From contig DLDC01000002.1 in NCBI GenBank assembly GCA_002480935.1, positions 1-8,220 on the forward strand: a stretch of 8,220 bases of DNA, written 5' to 3'. Positions within the stretch are counted from its first letter, which is position 1, and every line of letters begins with the position of its first letter. Position numbers and translations under genes: made by a program. The DNA comes from Prevotella sp. UBA7782. GTDB lineage: Bacteria > Bacteroidota > Bacteroidia > Bacteroidales > Bacteroidaceae. Positions 1 to 7,146 of this stretch are shown piece after piece. The notes under the pieces are model-generated. The model was not told the DNA's origin, searched no databases, and saw nothing but the letters and a program-made list of their open reading frames with translations.

Positions 1-747
1 AAGGAGAAGACAGGCTACGACCTGACAGACAAGAGCGAGGACGAGATACGCGACATAGCTGTTAACAAGCTCAAGATGGAAGGCCTGGACGAAAGCTTCG
101 GAAAGGGTAAGCTTATTGACGAGATATTCGGAGAATTCTGCGAGGGTACGTTCATTCAGCCTACCTTTATTACCGACTATCCCGTGGAAATGAGCCCCCT
201 GACAAAGATGCACCGCTCAAAGGCAGGGCTTACAGAGCGCTTCGAGCTGATGGTAAACGGCAAGGAGTTGGCCAATGCATACTCTGAGTTGAACGACCCA
301 ATAGACCAGGAAGAGCGCTTCAAAGAGCAAATGAGACTGGCAGACAAGGGTGACGACGAGGCCATGATTATCGATCACGACTTCTTGCGCGCCCTGCAAT
401 ACGGCATGCCCCCAACATCCGGCATCGGAATAGGCATTGACCGACTCGTCATGCTCATGACAGGCAAGGAGAATATACAGGAGATTATGCTCTTCCCACA
501 GCTCAAACCAGAAGTGAAGATGCCGCAAAGCAGCCAGAAAGAATGGGCTGTCCTGGGCGTAGAAGAAAACTGGATGTACGTGCTGCGTAAGGCTGGCTTC
601 AACCTGATAAGCGACATTCGCAACGAAAAGGCACAGGGCTTGCAGCAGAAACTGGGCGAGATAAACAAGAAATACAAGCTCGGCTACGAGAAGCCTAGCC
701 TGGAAGTGATACAACAATGGATTGACAAGGCCAACGCCTTGGCATAA
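1..747 (+). CDS. lysS: Lysine--tRNA ligase, class II (3' part only)
   Basis: Charges tRNA-Lys with lysine in the cytoplasm. The frame is open from base 1, so the gene starts upstream; 248 residues and the stop are visible. The fragment holds the C-terminal half of the class II catalytic domain: the segments [17 protein letters not shown] and [10 protein letters not shown], which line the active site in LysRS, and motif 3 at fragment residues 141-149 (GIGIGIDRL), whose Arg contacts ATP. Most bacterial LysRS end soon after the following LFPQLKPE stretch. Here about 75 residues follow (roughly 174-248), mainly helical and Lys/Glu-rich. From memory this tail is a Bacteroidetes lineage trait. gpsA starts 42 bp downstream on the same strand, and no terminator is seen between them, which fits an operon. 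The identification is firm; the function of the tail is unknown to me. Confidence 0.96.
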   Translation, partial: KEKTGYDLTDKSEDEIRDIAVNKLKMEGLDESFGKGKLIDEIFGEFCEGTFIQPTFITDYPVEMSPLTKMHRSKAGLTERFELMVNGKELANAYSELNDPIDQEERFKEQMRLADKGDDEAMIIDHDFLRALQYGMPPTSGIGIGIDRLVMLMTGKENIQEIMLFPQLKPEVKMPQSSQKEWAVLGVEENWMYVLRKAGFNLISDIRNEKAQGLQQKLGEINKKYKLGYEKPSLEVIQQWIDKANALA

Positions 748-789
748 TAAGCATTAAGAAAAGACAGCACTGCCGCATACATAAGCATT

Positions 790-1785
790 ATGTTCAACGT
801 AGGGAAGATAGCTATCATAGGCGGAGGATCGTGGGCAACAGCCATCGCGAAAATCATTGTGAGCCACACGCACCATATAGGATGGTACATGAGACGCGAT
901 GATCGGATAGAGGACTTCAAGCGGCTGTCGCATAACCCGGCCTATCTAACGAGCGTACACTTCAACACCGACGAGATATTCTTCTCATCAGACATAAACA
1001 AACTGGTGGAAGATTATGACACGTTGGTGTTTGTTACCCCGTCTCCCTACTTGAAAAACCACCTCAAGAAGCTCAAGACGCGCATCAAAGACAAATACAT
1101 CGTGACGGCCATCAAAGGAATCGTGCCTGAAGAGAACTTGGTTTGTTCGGAGTATTTTCATCAGGTTTACGACGTGCCTTACGACAATTTGGCCGTCATC
1201 GGTGGCCCTAGCCATGCTGAGGAAGTGGCCTTGGAGAGGCTCTCCTACCTCACCGTGGGCTGCGTGAACCGCGAGAAGGCGCAGGCTTTCACTGAGGTTC
1301 TGGCCAACAACTTCATCAAGACAAAGGTGTCGGGAGATGTTATCGGCATAGAATATGCCAGCGTGCTGAAGAATGTATATGCCATAGCAGCCGGCATTTG
1401 CTCGGGTCTTAACTATGGAGACAACTTCCAGGCAGTGCTCATGTCGAATGCCGTGCAGGAGATGGAACGCTTCATGAAGACGGTGCATCCGATAGAACGG
1501 AATATCATAGACTCTGTTTATCTGGGCGACCTGCTCGTTACTGGCTATTCAAACTTCAGCCGCAACCGCGCCTTCGGTACCATGATAGGTAAAGGTTACA
1601 GCGTGAAGAGCGCGCAAATAGAGATGGAGATGATAGCTGAAGGCTATTTCGGAACAAAGTGTATGAAGGAGATTAACCGCCATCTGCACGTCAACATGCC
1701 CATTCTGGATGCCGTTTACAACATCCTTTACGAACGTATTTCACCACAAATAGAGATAAAACTATTAACAGATTCATTTAGATAA
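790..1785 (+). CDS. gpsA: Glycerol-3-phosphate dehydrogenase [NAD(P)+]
   Basis: Reduces dihydroxyacetone phosphate to sn-glycerol-3-phosphate, the backbone for phospholipids; cytoplasmic. The 331-residue length is normal. The N-terminal Rossmann fold has the nucleotide loop [10 protein letters not shown] (residues 8-17). It is followed by the substrate loop AIKGIVPE and the signature [10 protein letters not shown]. The catalytic Lys lies in [12 protein letters not shown] (K194), and the C-terminal helical domain carries [18 protein letters not shown]. The segment [19 protein letters not shown], where many bacteria have an Arg-Gly pair, is the form I associate with Bacteroidetes. The ATG at 790 puts the glycine-rich loop at the usual distance from the N-terminus. 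There is no Shine-Dalgarno sequence, only an AT-rich leader. The stop lies 5 bp before the pgi start, so the two are surely co-transcribed. The frame has no damage, unlike pgi. Confidence 0.96.
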   Translation: MFNVGKIAIIGGGSWATAIAKIIVSHTHHIGWYMRRDDRIEDFKRLSHNPAYLTSVHFNTDEIFFSSDINKLVEDYDTLVFVTPSPYLKNHLKKLKTRIKDKYIVTAIKGIVPEENLVCSEYFHQVYDVPYDNLAVIGGPSHAEEVALERLSYLTVGCVNREKAQAFTEVLANNFIKTKVSGDVIGIEYASVLKNVYAIAAGICSGLNYGDNFQAVLMSNAVQEMERFMKTVHPIERNIIDSVYLGDLLVTGYSNFSRNRAFGTMIGKGYSVKSAQIEMEMIAEGYFGTKCMKEINRHLHVNMPILDAVYNILYERISPQIEIKLLTDSFR

Positions 1786-1790
1786 AAGCA

Positions 1791-3149
1791 ATGAAGAACA
1801 TTTCTTTAGACATTACAAAGGCCGAACAGTTCCTTAACCCAGGTACTGTAGCTGCTATGGAGCCCAAAGTGGTGGCAGCTCAAGAGGCTTTAGAGAAAGG
1901 CACTTGCAAGGGTAACGACTTCTTGGGATGACTACATCTGCCATCAAGCATCACGCCCGAGTTTCTCAAGGAGATACAAGACACAGCTAACACGCTGCGC
2001 AGTAAGTGCGACGTTGTGGTTGTAGCAGGTATCGGAGGCTCTTATCTGGGAGCCCGTGCCGTGATAGAAGCTCTCTCTAACAGCTTCTCTTGGCTCATCC
2101 AGGATAAGAAAAACCCTGTCATAACCTTTGCCGGTAACAACATTGGCGAGGATTATCTCTCTGAACTTACCACTTATCTGAAGGATAAGAAGTTCGGAGT
2201 TATCAACATATCTAAGTCGGGTACGACAACCGAAACAGCACTCACCTTCCGTCTTCTCAAGAAGCAGTGTGAGGCACAGCGTGGCAAAGAAGAGGCTAAG
2301 GATGTTATTGTAGCCGTTACCGACGCTCATAAGGGAGCTGCAAGGGCTGCTGCTGACAAGGAAGGATACAAGACGTTTGTCATTCCTGACAACGTGGGTG
2401 GACGCTTCTCTGTGCTCACTCCGGTGGGCCTGCTGCCTATAGCATGCGCTGGATTCGACATCACTAAACTGATAGAAGGTGCTGCCGACATGGAGAAAGC
2501 TACCGCAGACAACGTTACTTATGGTGAGAACATCGCCGCACAATATGCAGCTGTAAGGCAGGGACTCTACACTCAGGCCGGCAAGAAGATTGAAATCATC
2601 GCCAACTTCCAACCCAAGTTGCACTTCATGGCCGAATAGTGGAAACAGCTCTACGGTGAAAGCGAGGGCAAGGAACATAAAGGTATCTTCCCGGCAGCTT
2701 GCGATTTCACCACCGACCTGCACTCTATGGGACAATGGATACAAGATGGTGAGCGCTCTATCTTCGAGACTGTCATCTCTGTTGAGACACCTAACCACGA
2801 GCTGGACTTCCCCTTTGACGAGGAAAACCTGGATGGTTTGAACTTCCTGGCAGGCAAGCGCGTAGACGAAGTGAACAAGATGGCCGAACTGGGAACACGC
2901 CTGGCTCACGTAGATGGCGGCGTTCCAAACATACGCATCAGCATGCCGCTGCTCAACGAGTATTATTTGGGTCAGCTCATCTACTTCTTTGAAAAGGCAT
3001 GTGGCATCAGCGGACTCATCGAGGGGGTTAATCCCTTCAACCAGCCCGGCGTGGAGGCCTACAAAAAGAATATGTTTGCTCTGCTCAACAAGCCCGGCTA
3101 CGAGGCTGAGAGCAAAGCTATTCAGGAGCGTTTGGCTAAAGAGCAATAA
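1791..3149 (+). pseudogene. pgi: Glucose-6-phosphate isomerase with two in-frame stop codons
   Basis: An intact version would interconvert glucose-6-P and fructose-6-P. The reading frame from ATG 1791 to TAA 3147 has 452 sense positions with no frameshift, but codon 47 is TGA (1929-1931) and codon 283 is TAG (2637-2639). Both sit where the family has Trp: GNDFLG-stop-LHLPSS and HFMAE-stop-WKQLYG. Each is one G-to-A change from TGG. All other landmarks are intact: [12 protein letters not shown] (from residue 80), the sugar-phosphate loop SKSGTTTET (from 141), VGGRFSV, and the C-terminal signature EKACGISG to [15 protein letters not shown] (from 401). This is the short Bacteroidetes type. Position after gpsA and before a HAD gene is normal. 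Recoding is unlikely: TGG is used for Trp throughout the window, and TGA terminates the HAD gene and the gene at 6537. It is either a very recent pseudogene or two sequence errors or mixed-strain bases. Confidence 0.9.
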
Positions 3150-3179
3150 GCCATCAGCTCAACAATATTTCTTAAGACG

Positions 3180-3207
3180 ATGGATGTGGGCTCCGGCCTG
3201 CATCCAT
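3180..3207 (+). promoter_or_regulatory. Strong intercistronic RNA hairpin with UNCG-type tetraloop
   Basis: Twelve continuous base pairs, counting two G-U wobbles, are formed by 3180-3191 and 3196-3207. The loop is TCCG closed by C-G, which is the extra-stable cUNCGg class. The outer arms are ATGGATG and CATCCAT. The sequence after it (TTTAATATATT) is AT-rich but not a proper U tract, so it may be a weak terminator, a processing or stability element, or both. It sits 30 bp after the pgi stop and 14 bp before the likely HAD start. The ATG inside its left arm would extend the HAD protein by 14 residues and is probably not used. Confidence 0.5.
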
Positions 3208-3221
3208 TTAATATATTGAGT

Positions 3222-3974
3222 ATGTTTGAGAAAGAAATAGAAGCTTATAATCGGTCACTGCAACAAAACCCTGAATGGCAGGGCAAATGCCTGTCGCCAC
3301 GTTGTGTGTTGTTCGACATGGACGGCGTGCTATATGACTCTATGCCCAACCATGCCATTGCCTGGGTGAAAGTTCTCAAGGAGTTTGGCATTCACTTCAC
3401 GGCAGAAGACTCTTACGCAACAGAGGGCGCACGTGGCGTAGACACCATTAGGGCCTACATAAAGAAGCAACAAGGCAGGGAGATAAGCGAGGAAGAGGCT
3501 CAGAAGATATATGATGTGAAGACGCATTACTTTCATAGTCTGCCTGAAACGCACACCTTTCCGGGCGTGAGAGAGCTGATGCAGAAGATCAAAGACCACG
3601 GTCTCACCATAGGAGTAGTGACCGGAAGCGGACAGAAACCGCTCATCAAGCGATTGCTGAACGACTTCAAAGGCTTTCTGACAGCCGATCATATCGTGAC
3701 AGCTTACGACGTTAGCAAGGGTAAACCCAATCCCGATCCTTATCTCATGGGGCTAAGCAAATGCGGAGGACTGATGCCTTGGCAGGGCATCGTGATAGAA
3801 AATGCTCCGCTAGGCGTGCGGGCTGGCGTGGCAGCACACATCTTCACAGTAGGCGTAAACAGCGGACCACTGCCAGACAGCGCACTGGCCAACGAAGGCG
3901 CTAACCTGGTTTTCAAGCGCATGACAGACTTTTGCGATGTGAGCGATGAACTGTTAGAAAAAGGCGGATGCTGA
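3222..3974 (+). CDS. HAD-superfamily hydrolase, beta-phosphoglucomutase/phosphatase-like
   Basis: A cytoplasmic phosphatase or phosphomutase of the HAD subfamily I type, probably acting on a small sugar phosphate; the substrate cannot be read from sequence. From ATG 3222 it has 250 residues. Motif I is LFDMDGVLYDS, with nucleophile D32 and acid/base D34. A helical cap follows (about residues 45-115). Motif II is VVTGSG (T134), motif III is GKPNPDP (K168), and motif IV is VIENAPLG (E193). Motif IV has Asn where beta-phosphoglucomutase has a second acid (ED); ENAPLG is a variant I have seen in this superfamily. An in-frame ATG at 3180 lies inside a stable hairpin and would add 14 uncharacteristic residues, so 3222 is preferred. 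It follows pgi by 72 bp in the same direction and its last codons form a terminator arm. The place next to pgi suggests a role in sugar phosphate clean-up, but this is inference. Confidence 0.88.
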   Translation: MFEKEIEAYNRSLQQNPEWQGKCLSPRCVLFDMDGVLYDSMPNHAIAWVKVLKEFGIHFTAEDSYATEGARGVDTIRAYIKKQQGREISEEEAQKIYDVKTHYFHSLPETHTFPGVRELMQKIKDHGLTIGVVTGSGQKPLIKRLLNDFKGFLTADHIVTAYDVSKGKPNPDPYLMGLSKCGGLMPWQGIVIENAPLGVRAGVAAHIFTVGVNSGPLPDSALANEGANLVFKRMTDFCDVSDELLEKGGC

Positions 3975-3992
3975 TGAGCACCCGCCTTTTTT
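3963..3992. terminator. Bidirectional intrinsic terminator between convergent operons
   Basis: GGCGG pairs with CCGCC and TGC with GCA, with one mismatch between the two blocks and a six-base loop. Six T follow on the + strand, and five A precede the stem (3958-3962), giving a U tract on the - strand too. It therefore serves both the HAD gene, whose stop codon lies in the loop, and the convergent metal operon, whose last stop is at 4013. Confidence 0.85.
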
Positions 3993-4012
3993 AATAAGAT
4001 GACGAACAATCT

Positions 4013-4342
4013 TTACATATTCGTGCATTTCTCGTTAGGATCCAGACTTACCTTCTCGCCCGGTTTGAGCTGGCGAGCCGTATAACCGAACTTCTCAAAG
4101 CCTTTTCTGAGCTTCTCCTCGTCAGTCTTCTTAGGATCATAAGTAACCTTCACCGTCTGGTTCTCCACGCTTGTCTCTATCTCCTTCACACCCTTTTCGA
4201 AGCGCAGGTTCTTCTTAATTACATTCTCACAATTAGCGCAATGCATCTGCGGCACCGTAGTGAACACAACCGTCTTGGTGTCTTTAGCCGAAACAGCCAC
4301 TACAGAGAGCAGCATAACAAACAAAAAAATAACTTTCTTCAT
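4013..4342 (-). CDS. Secreted heavy-metal-associated (HMA) domain protein
   Basis: A 109-residue protein with a signal peptide (MKK, a hydrophobic run to about residue 17, then VSA) and one ferredoxin-like HMA domain. The metal site is MHCANC, with C35 and C38 as the thiolate pair. The domain continues through GVKEIETSVENQTVKVTYDPKKT to FEKFGYTARQL, the usual end of an HMA fold. Such proteins bind soft or borderline metals, most often copper, and pass them to partners; here it should act in the periplasm. A further Cys (C106) is near the C-terminus. The start is the ATG at 4342; a GTG two codons upstream is less likely. It is the last gene after the TonB-dependent receptor, with a 52-bp AT-rich gap lacking a promoter match, so co-transcription is likely. 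Which metal it binds is not shown by the sequence. Confidence 0.88.
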   Translation of the reverse strand: MKKVIFLFVMLLSVVAVSAKDTKTVVFTTVPQMHCANCENVIKKNLRFEKGVKEIETSVENQTVKVTYDPKKTDEEKLRKGFEKFGYTARQLKPGEKVSLDPNEKCTNM

Positions 4343-4394
4343 AAACACTTTTTATTTTAAATGATACTTATTTTATAACCTATAAATTTGGAGT

Positions 4395-6443
4395 TTATTG
4401 CTCCATGTGCTTGCCTAAATAAAGTCGGATGCCCACATAACCCATAGCTCCCGTTACAGGACCGTATACAAGAGTAGGCTCAAACGAGCTGCTCCAGGGC
4501 TCCGAAGCTGCTATGATAGGGCTCTTCTGCTTATAATTGGTAAGGTTCTCACCACCCACATAGAGCTGGAAATGACGGAACGAGCGCGTTACCTGCAGGT
4601 TGAGCAGCGGATAAGCCTTGAAGTTATTGGTCCAAGACTGTGTTCCATCAGCCATTGTATAAGGAGCTGGCAGCCTGCCCCCACCGTTCAAAGCAAGCGT
4701 AGCATCAAACTGCCAGATGCTCAACGGCGACTTATATGAGGCAGAAAACAGTGCCTTATATCTGCTCTGCAACGGCTTCCACAACATTTTGCCACCATAG
4801 TTGGCCTTTACCAGATTATAACGGTAAGCCGCTGAGAGTTCCAAACCCTTGTAAGGGTTGATTGTAGCATCCACTTGGAAAGTGTGTGAGTAGCTCTTAC
4901 CGTCAAGATTAGTAAGATGCAGCACGCCTGGATTGGTATCGTAATCGATAATCGTCTGCCTCAAAAAATCAGTATAATAATAATCTGCATTCAGCTTGAG
5001 CGTCTTTCCACCCACCGGGATAAGGAAAGCCAGCGACGCGCCATAGTTCCATGCGGCCTCTTGCTGCGGCTCGTCTATCACCAGTTGCCTGCCCGAAGCC
5101 ATCAGGAAGTTGTTCTCTGCCAATACGTGCGGACTGCGATAGCCCTTTCCTGCCGATGCCCTGAGCGTTACATAATCGTTCATCATCCACTTCAGATGGA
5201 AACGTGGAGTGAAGAAAGTGCCATAAAGGCTGCTATGATCCACACGCGCTCCTGCCATCAGCGTGAAGCGGTTATGCAGGTTAAGGGTGTATTGCGCATA
5301 GGCGCCGGGCGTTGTCTCACGCTCGGGCGCGCTCACACTGCCACCCTCCTCCGGCCTTGTCAGTCTATAATTCTGGCCAAGATAGTCGTAGTTAATGCTC
5401 AATCCTGCCGAGAGGTTATGATATTCGCCCATGTTGGTTTCATATATCAGCGAGCCATATACGTTCTTCTCGTTCACGCCATACGTCTTAAAGCCATACT
5501 GCGCATCCTGCTCGTGCATGGTAGCCGAACCCATCAAGGCGATGTTTGCGCCACTCTCGGCGTTCAATATAAGGGCATGCTTCATGTAAGCCTCATAGCG
5601 TTTGGTGTCTATACCTATCTTATACATAGGTTGTCCATCGGCCATCACCATGCCGTCGTGCTCAGTCTGTCCGCTCCTGCGGCTCTCATTGAGCAATGAC
5701 AGTCCGCCGTGGAAGAGATAGTTGCCCTGTTTCCAATACCATCTGTTCTGCAAGTTATACTGTCTGACCAGCGGATTATCCTGAAAACCGTCATGGTTCT
5801 GATCGTGATGACTCCACTCATTTTCAAAGTGGGCCAGCAGTTCAGTGGCAAGACTCTTGTCTTTTTTCAGGTGCATATTGGCATCCACGTTGGCTTCCAG
5901 CCTCGACATGGTGTTGCCATATACGTTCACCGTAGCACCCTCAGGGTCTTCTGGCTTCACGTATTCCACATTTATCTGTCCTGTCATGGCCTCATAGCCG
6001 TTCTTCACCGAGCTGTTTCCCTTTGATACCTGAATGCTCTTGAGCCACGAACCGGGCACATAACCCAAGCTGTAAGGCATGGCAGCTCCGCGGAAATTGG
6101 GTATATTCTCCGTGAGCATCTGCACATAAGCGCCGCTCAGGCCCAAAAGCTTGATTTGTTTGGCACCCGTTGCGGCATCAGAATAGTTCACGTCTACCGA
6201 CGGATTGTTCACAAAGCTCTCGCCAAGGTTGCAGCATGCTGCTTTGAAAAGCTCGCCACGCGAGAGGTCCAGGCCGTTCATCAACCCCATACGTCTAACG
6301 CCTGGTTTGCGCACCTGCACCACTACTTCGTCTATATTCTGTGTTTGTTGCATTTTTGTAGCAGTAGAGTCAGCACTCATCTGCTGTCCCCATGCCACCG
6401 ATGTGAGCGCGCTTGCCGCACCCACCAATATGATTCGTCTCAT
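4395..6443 (-). CDS. TonB-dependent outer-membrane receptor, probably for a metal or metal complex
   Basis: Imports a ligand across the outer membrane using TonB energy. The protein has 682 residues. It shows a short signal peptide (residues 1-19, ending AWG), a TonB-box-like segment IDEVVVQVRK (37-46), then the plug. The plug holds ACCNLGESFVNNPSVDVNY and GAKQIKLLGLSGAYVQML, and continues through PNFRG to VKNGYEAMTGQINVEYVKP. The remainder is a beta-barrel rich in alternating aromatic strands, ending GYVGIRLYLG. The CCNLGESF plug type is, as I recall, typical of Bacteroidetes receptors encoded beside HMA proteins. Those often carry an N-terminal carboxypeptidase-regulatory-like domain of 80-100 residues; none is present here. 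The ATG at 6443 gives a sound signal peptide. It lies between a small Cys/His protein gene and the HMA gene on the same strand, which points to metal uptake. The ligand is inference. Confidence 0.93.
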   Translation of the reverse strand: MRRIILVGAASALTSVAWGQQMSADSTATKMQQTQNIDEVVVQVRKPGVRRMGLMNGLDLSRGELFKAACCNLGESFVNNPSVDVNYSDAATGAKQIKLLGLSGAYVQMLTENIPNFRGAAMPYSLGYVPGSWLKSIQVSKGNSSVKNGYEAMTGQINVEYVKPEDPEGATVNVYGNTMSRLEANVDANMHLKKDKSLATELLAHFENEWSHHDQNHDGFQDNPLVRQYNLQNRWYWKQGNYLFHGGLSLLNESRRSGQTEHDGMVMADGQPMYKIGIDTKRYEAYMKHALILNAESGANIALMGSATMHEQDAQYGFKTYGVNEKNVYGSLIYETNMGEYHNLSAGLSINYDYLGQNYRLTRPEEGGSVSAPERETTPGAYAQYTLNLHNRFTLMAGARVDHSSLYGTFFTPRFHLKWMMNDYVTLRASAGKGYRSPHVLAENNFLMASGRQLVIDEPQQEAAWNYGASLAFLIPVGGKTLKLNADYYYTDFLRQTIIDYDTNPGVLHLTNLDGKSYSHTFQVDATINPYKGLELSAAYRYNLVKANYGGKMLWKPLQSRYKALFSASYKSPLSIWQFDATLALNGGGRLPAPYTMADGTQSWTNNFKAYPLLNLQVTRSFRHFQLYVGGENLTNYKQKSPIIAASEPWSSSFEPTLVYGPVTGAMGYVGIRLYLGKHMEQ

Positions 6444-6462
6444 TATACTTTTTACGTTATTA

Positions 6463-6535
6463 AATGGTTTGCACTTGCTGAAAATAAAAACACGACGAGG
6501 CCACTTGCCTGTGACACCGTCAAAGGCAAACCATT
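6463..6535 (-). promoter_or_regulatory. Possible attenuator-like leader with two competing RNA structures
   Basis: The 93-bp gap before the receptor gene holds two pairings that cannot coexist. One is a perfect 10-bp pairing of AATGGTTTGC (6535-6526 on the - strand) with GCAAACCATT (6472-6463). The other is a local hairpin at 6529-6505: TTGCCT pairs with AGGCAA and TGAC with GTCA, with one mismatch and a three-base loop. Both use bases 6526-6529. A T-rich run (GTTTTTATTTT on the - strand, near 6492-6482) follows the local hairpin at some distance. No promoter match is seen here. It matches no riboswitch class that I recognise. Confidence 0.35.
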
Positions 6536-6536
6536 A

Positions 6537-6917
6537 TCAGAGCGTAAGTCGGCGAAGTTTATGGAGCTGCGTCCGAGGAGGACTGCTCCACGCCTTCAGC
6601 AGCCTTGGCCACATGTGCGTATAGGGCATTTGCCGCAAGGCAAAACCCACCGCCATTAAGAATAGCGGCAAGGCGACTGCAAATGAATGAAACTGGAACG
6701 AAGCCTGACTGGCCTGGCTGAACTGTGACAGCTTCACCACCTTCACCTTCATGCACTTGCGCACAGGCTCGGCACAACCATGCCCTTGGGCAGTCTCAAC
6801 AGCCGTGACACTCATGTAGCCACGGTGACAACACTGCACAATAGCCCTGCCCGACCCCATGAAAACAATCATCAGGGAGAGCACGAAGGTCAATATATAT
6901 CTTTCTATTAGCTTCAT
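6537..6917 (-). CDS. Small secreted or membrane Cys/His protein of a metal-receptor operon
   Basis: A 126-residue protein, first gene of the operon. It begins MKLIERY followed by a hydrophobic run to about residue 20 (signal peptide or membrane anchor). A segment with CC (29-30), H31, H46, C48 and C55 comes next. A second hydrophobic stretch (about 79-94) is followed by a basic tail containing SPP (112-114). The layout, with clustered Cys/His, then a KLSQF/FQF segment, an aromatic-hydrophobic stretch and a late Pro pair, resembles the small Bacteroidetes proteins called HYC_CC_PP, which sit upstream of metal-linked TonB receptors. The match is from memory and the HYC triplet is not present as such, so family membership is tentative. 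It may bind or sense a metal in the envelope. Start choice: ATG 6917 gives the basic-then-hydrophobic N-terminus. It lies only 8 bp past a promoter -7 box. The receptor gene follows after 93 bp. Confidence 0.68.
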   Translation of the reverse strand: MKLIERYILTFVLSLMIVFMGSGRAIVQCCHRGYMSVTAVETAQGHGCAEPVRKCMKVKVVKLSQFSQASQASFQFHSFAVALPLFLMAVGFALRQMPYTHMWPRLLKAWSSPPRTQLHKLRRLTL

Positions 6918-6925
6918 TCGATTTG

Positions 6926-6957
6926 CAAAATTAAGGATTACATAAAGAATAAGCAAA
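6926..6957 (-). promoter_or_regulatory. Bacteroidetes-type promoter of the metal operon
   Basis: On the - strand, TTTG (6957-6954), 20 nt, then TAATTTTG (6933-6926) match the Bacteroidetes -33/-7 pattern exactly, including spacing. Only 8 nt separate the -7 box from the ATG at 6917, so the transcript should have almost no leader. Confidence 0.7.
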
Positions 6958-7114
6958 TAAAAATATGCTTTTTAACATTTTTATTATCTTTCAAATCATT
7001 ATTTTCACTCTCTCATTATATAATTATGAACCCACCAAACAGCCCAAAGAGCCACCTGCCAGACGCGCCGGCAGGGCACCCAAAAGAGATTTGTGCGCCA
7101 AAAAAGGGCTTACA

Positions 7115-7146
7115 TTTGTCTGAACAAAAAAATATCACTAGCTTTG
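7115..7146 (+). promoter_or_regulatory. Bacteroidetes-type promoter of the MORN-repeat gene
   Basis: TTTG (7115-7118), 20 nt, then TAGCTTTG (7139-7146) match the TTTG/TAnnTTTG pattern at ideal spacing. Transcription should start near 7151-7155, giving a leader of about 35 nt before the GTG at 7188. Confidence 0.75.

Noticed and set aside
747..790. A direct repeat of ATAAGCATTA at 747-756 and 781-790, the second leading into the gpsA ATG.
   Set aside because: Only 10 AT-rich bases with two copies; chance is a sufficient explanation. It shows no sign of a mobile element or regulator site.
217..1488. Two 166-codon - strand frames opposite lysS (217-717) and gpsA (988-1488).
   Set aside because: Both are fully antisense to conserved protein-coding sequence and show no recognisable features.
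1929..2639. A non-standard genetic code in which TGA and TAG mean Trp, explaining pgi.
   Set aside because: TGG is used for Trp in every other gene here, and TGA ends the HAD gene (tandem TGA TGA) and the gene at 6537. A code with TAG as Trp is not known to me.
1944..3146. A 400-codon open frame on the - strand opposite pgi.
   Set aside because: It lies antisense to the conserved Pgi frame, and its product is Leu/Ser/Cys-rich with no motif. It is a shadow of codon bias on the + strand.
3221..3228. TATGTTTG as a -7 box for the HAD gene.
   Set aside because: It contains the HAD start codon itself and has no TTTG about 20 nt upstream, so it is a chance match.
4383..4390. TAAATTTG as a + strand -7 box.
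   Set aside because: There is no -33 TTTG at the right spacing and no + strand gene downstream.
4917..5699. A 260-codon + strand frame inside the receptor gene.
   Set aside because: Antisense to a clearly conserved TonB receptor, with no signal, motif or promoter of its own.
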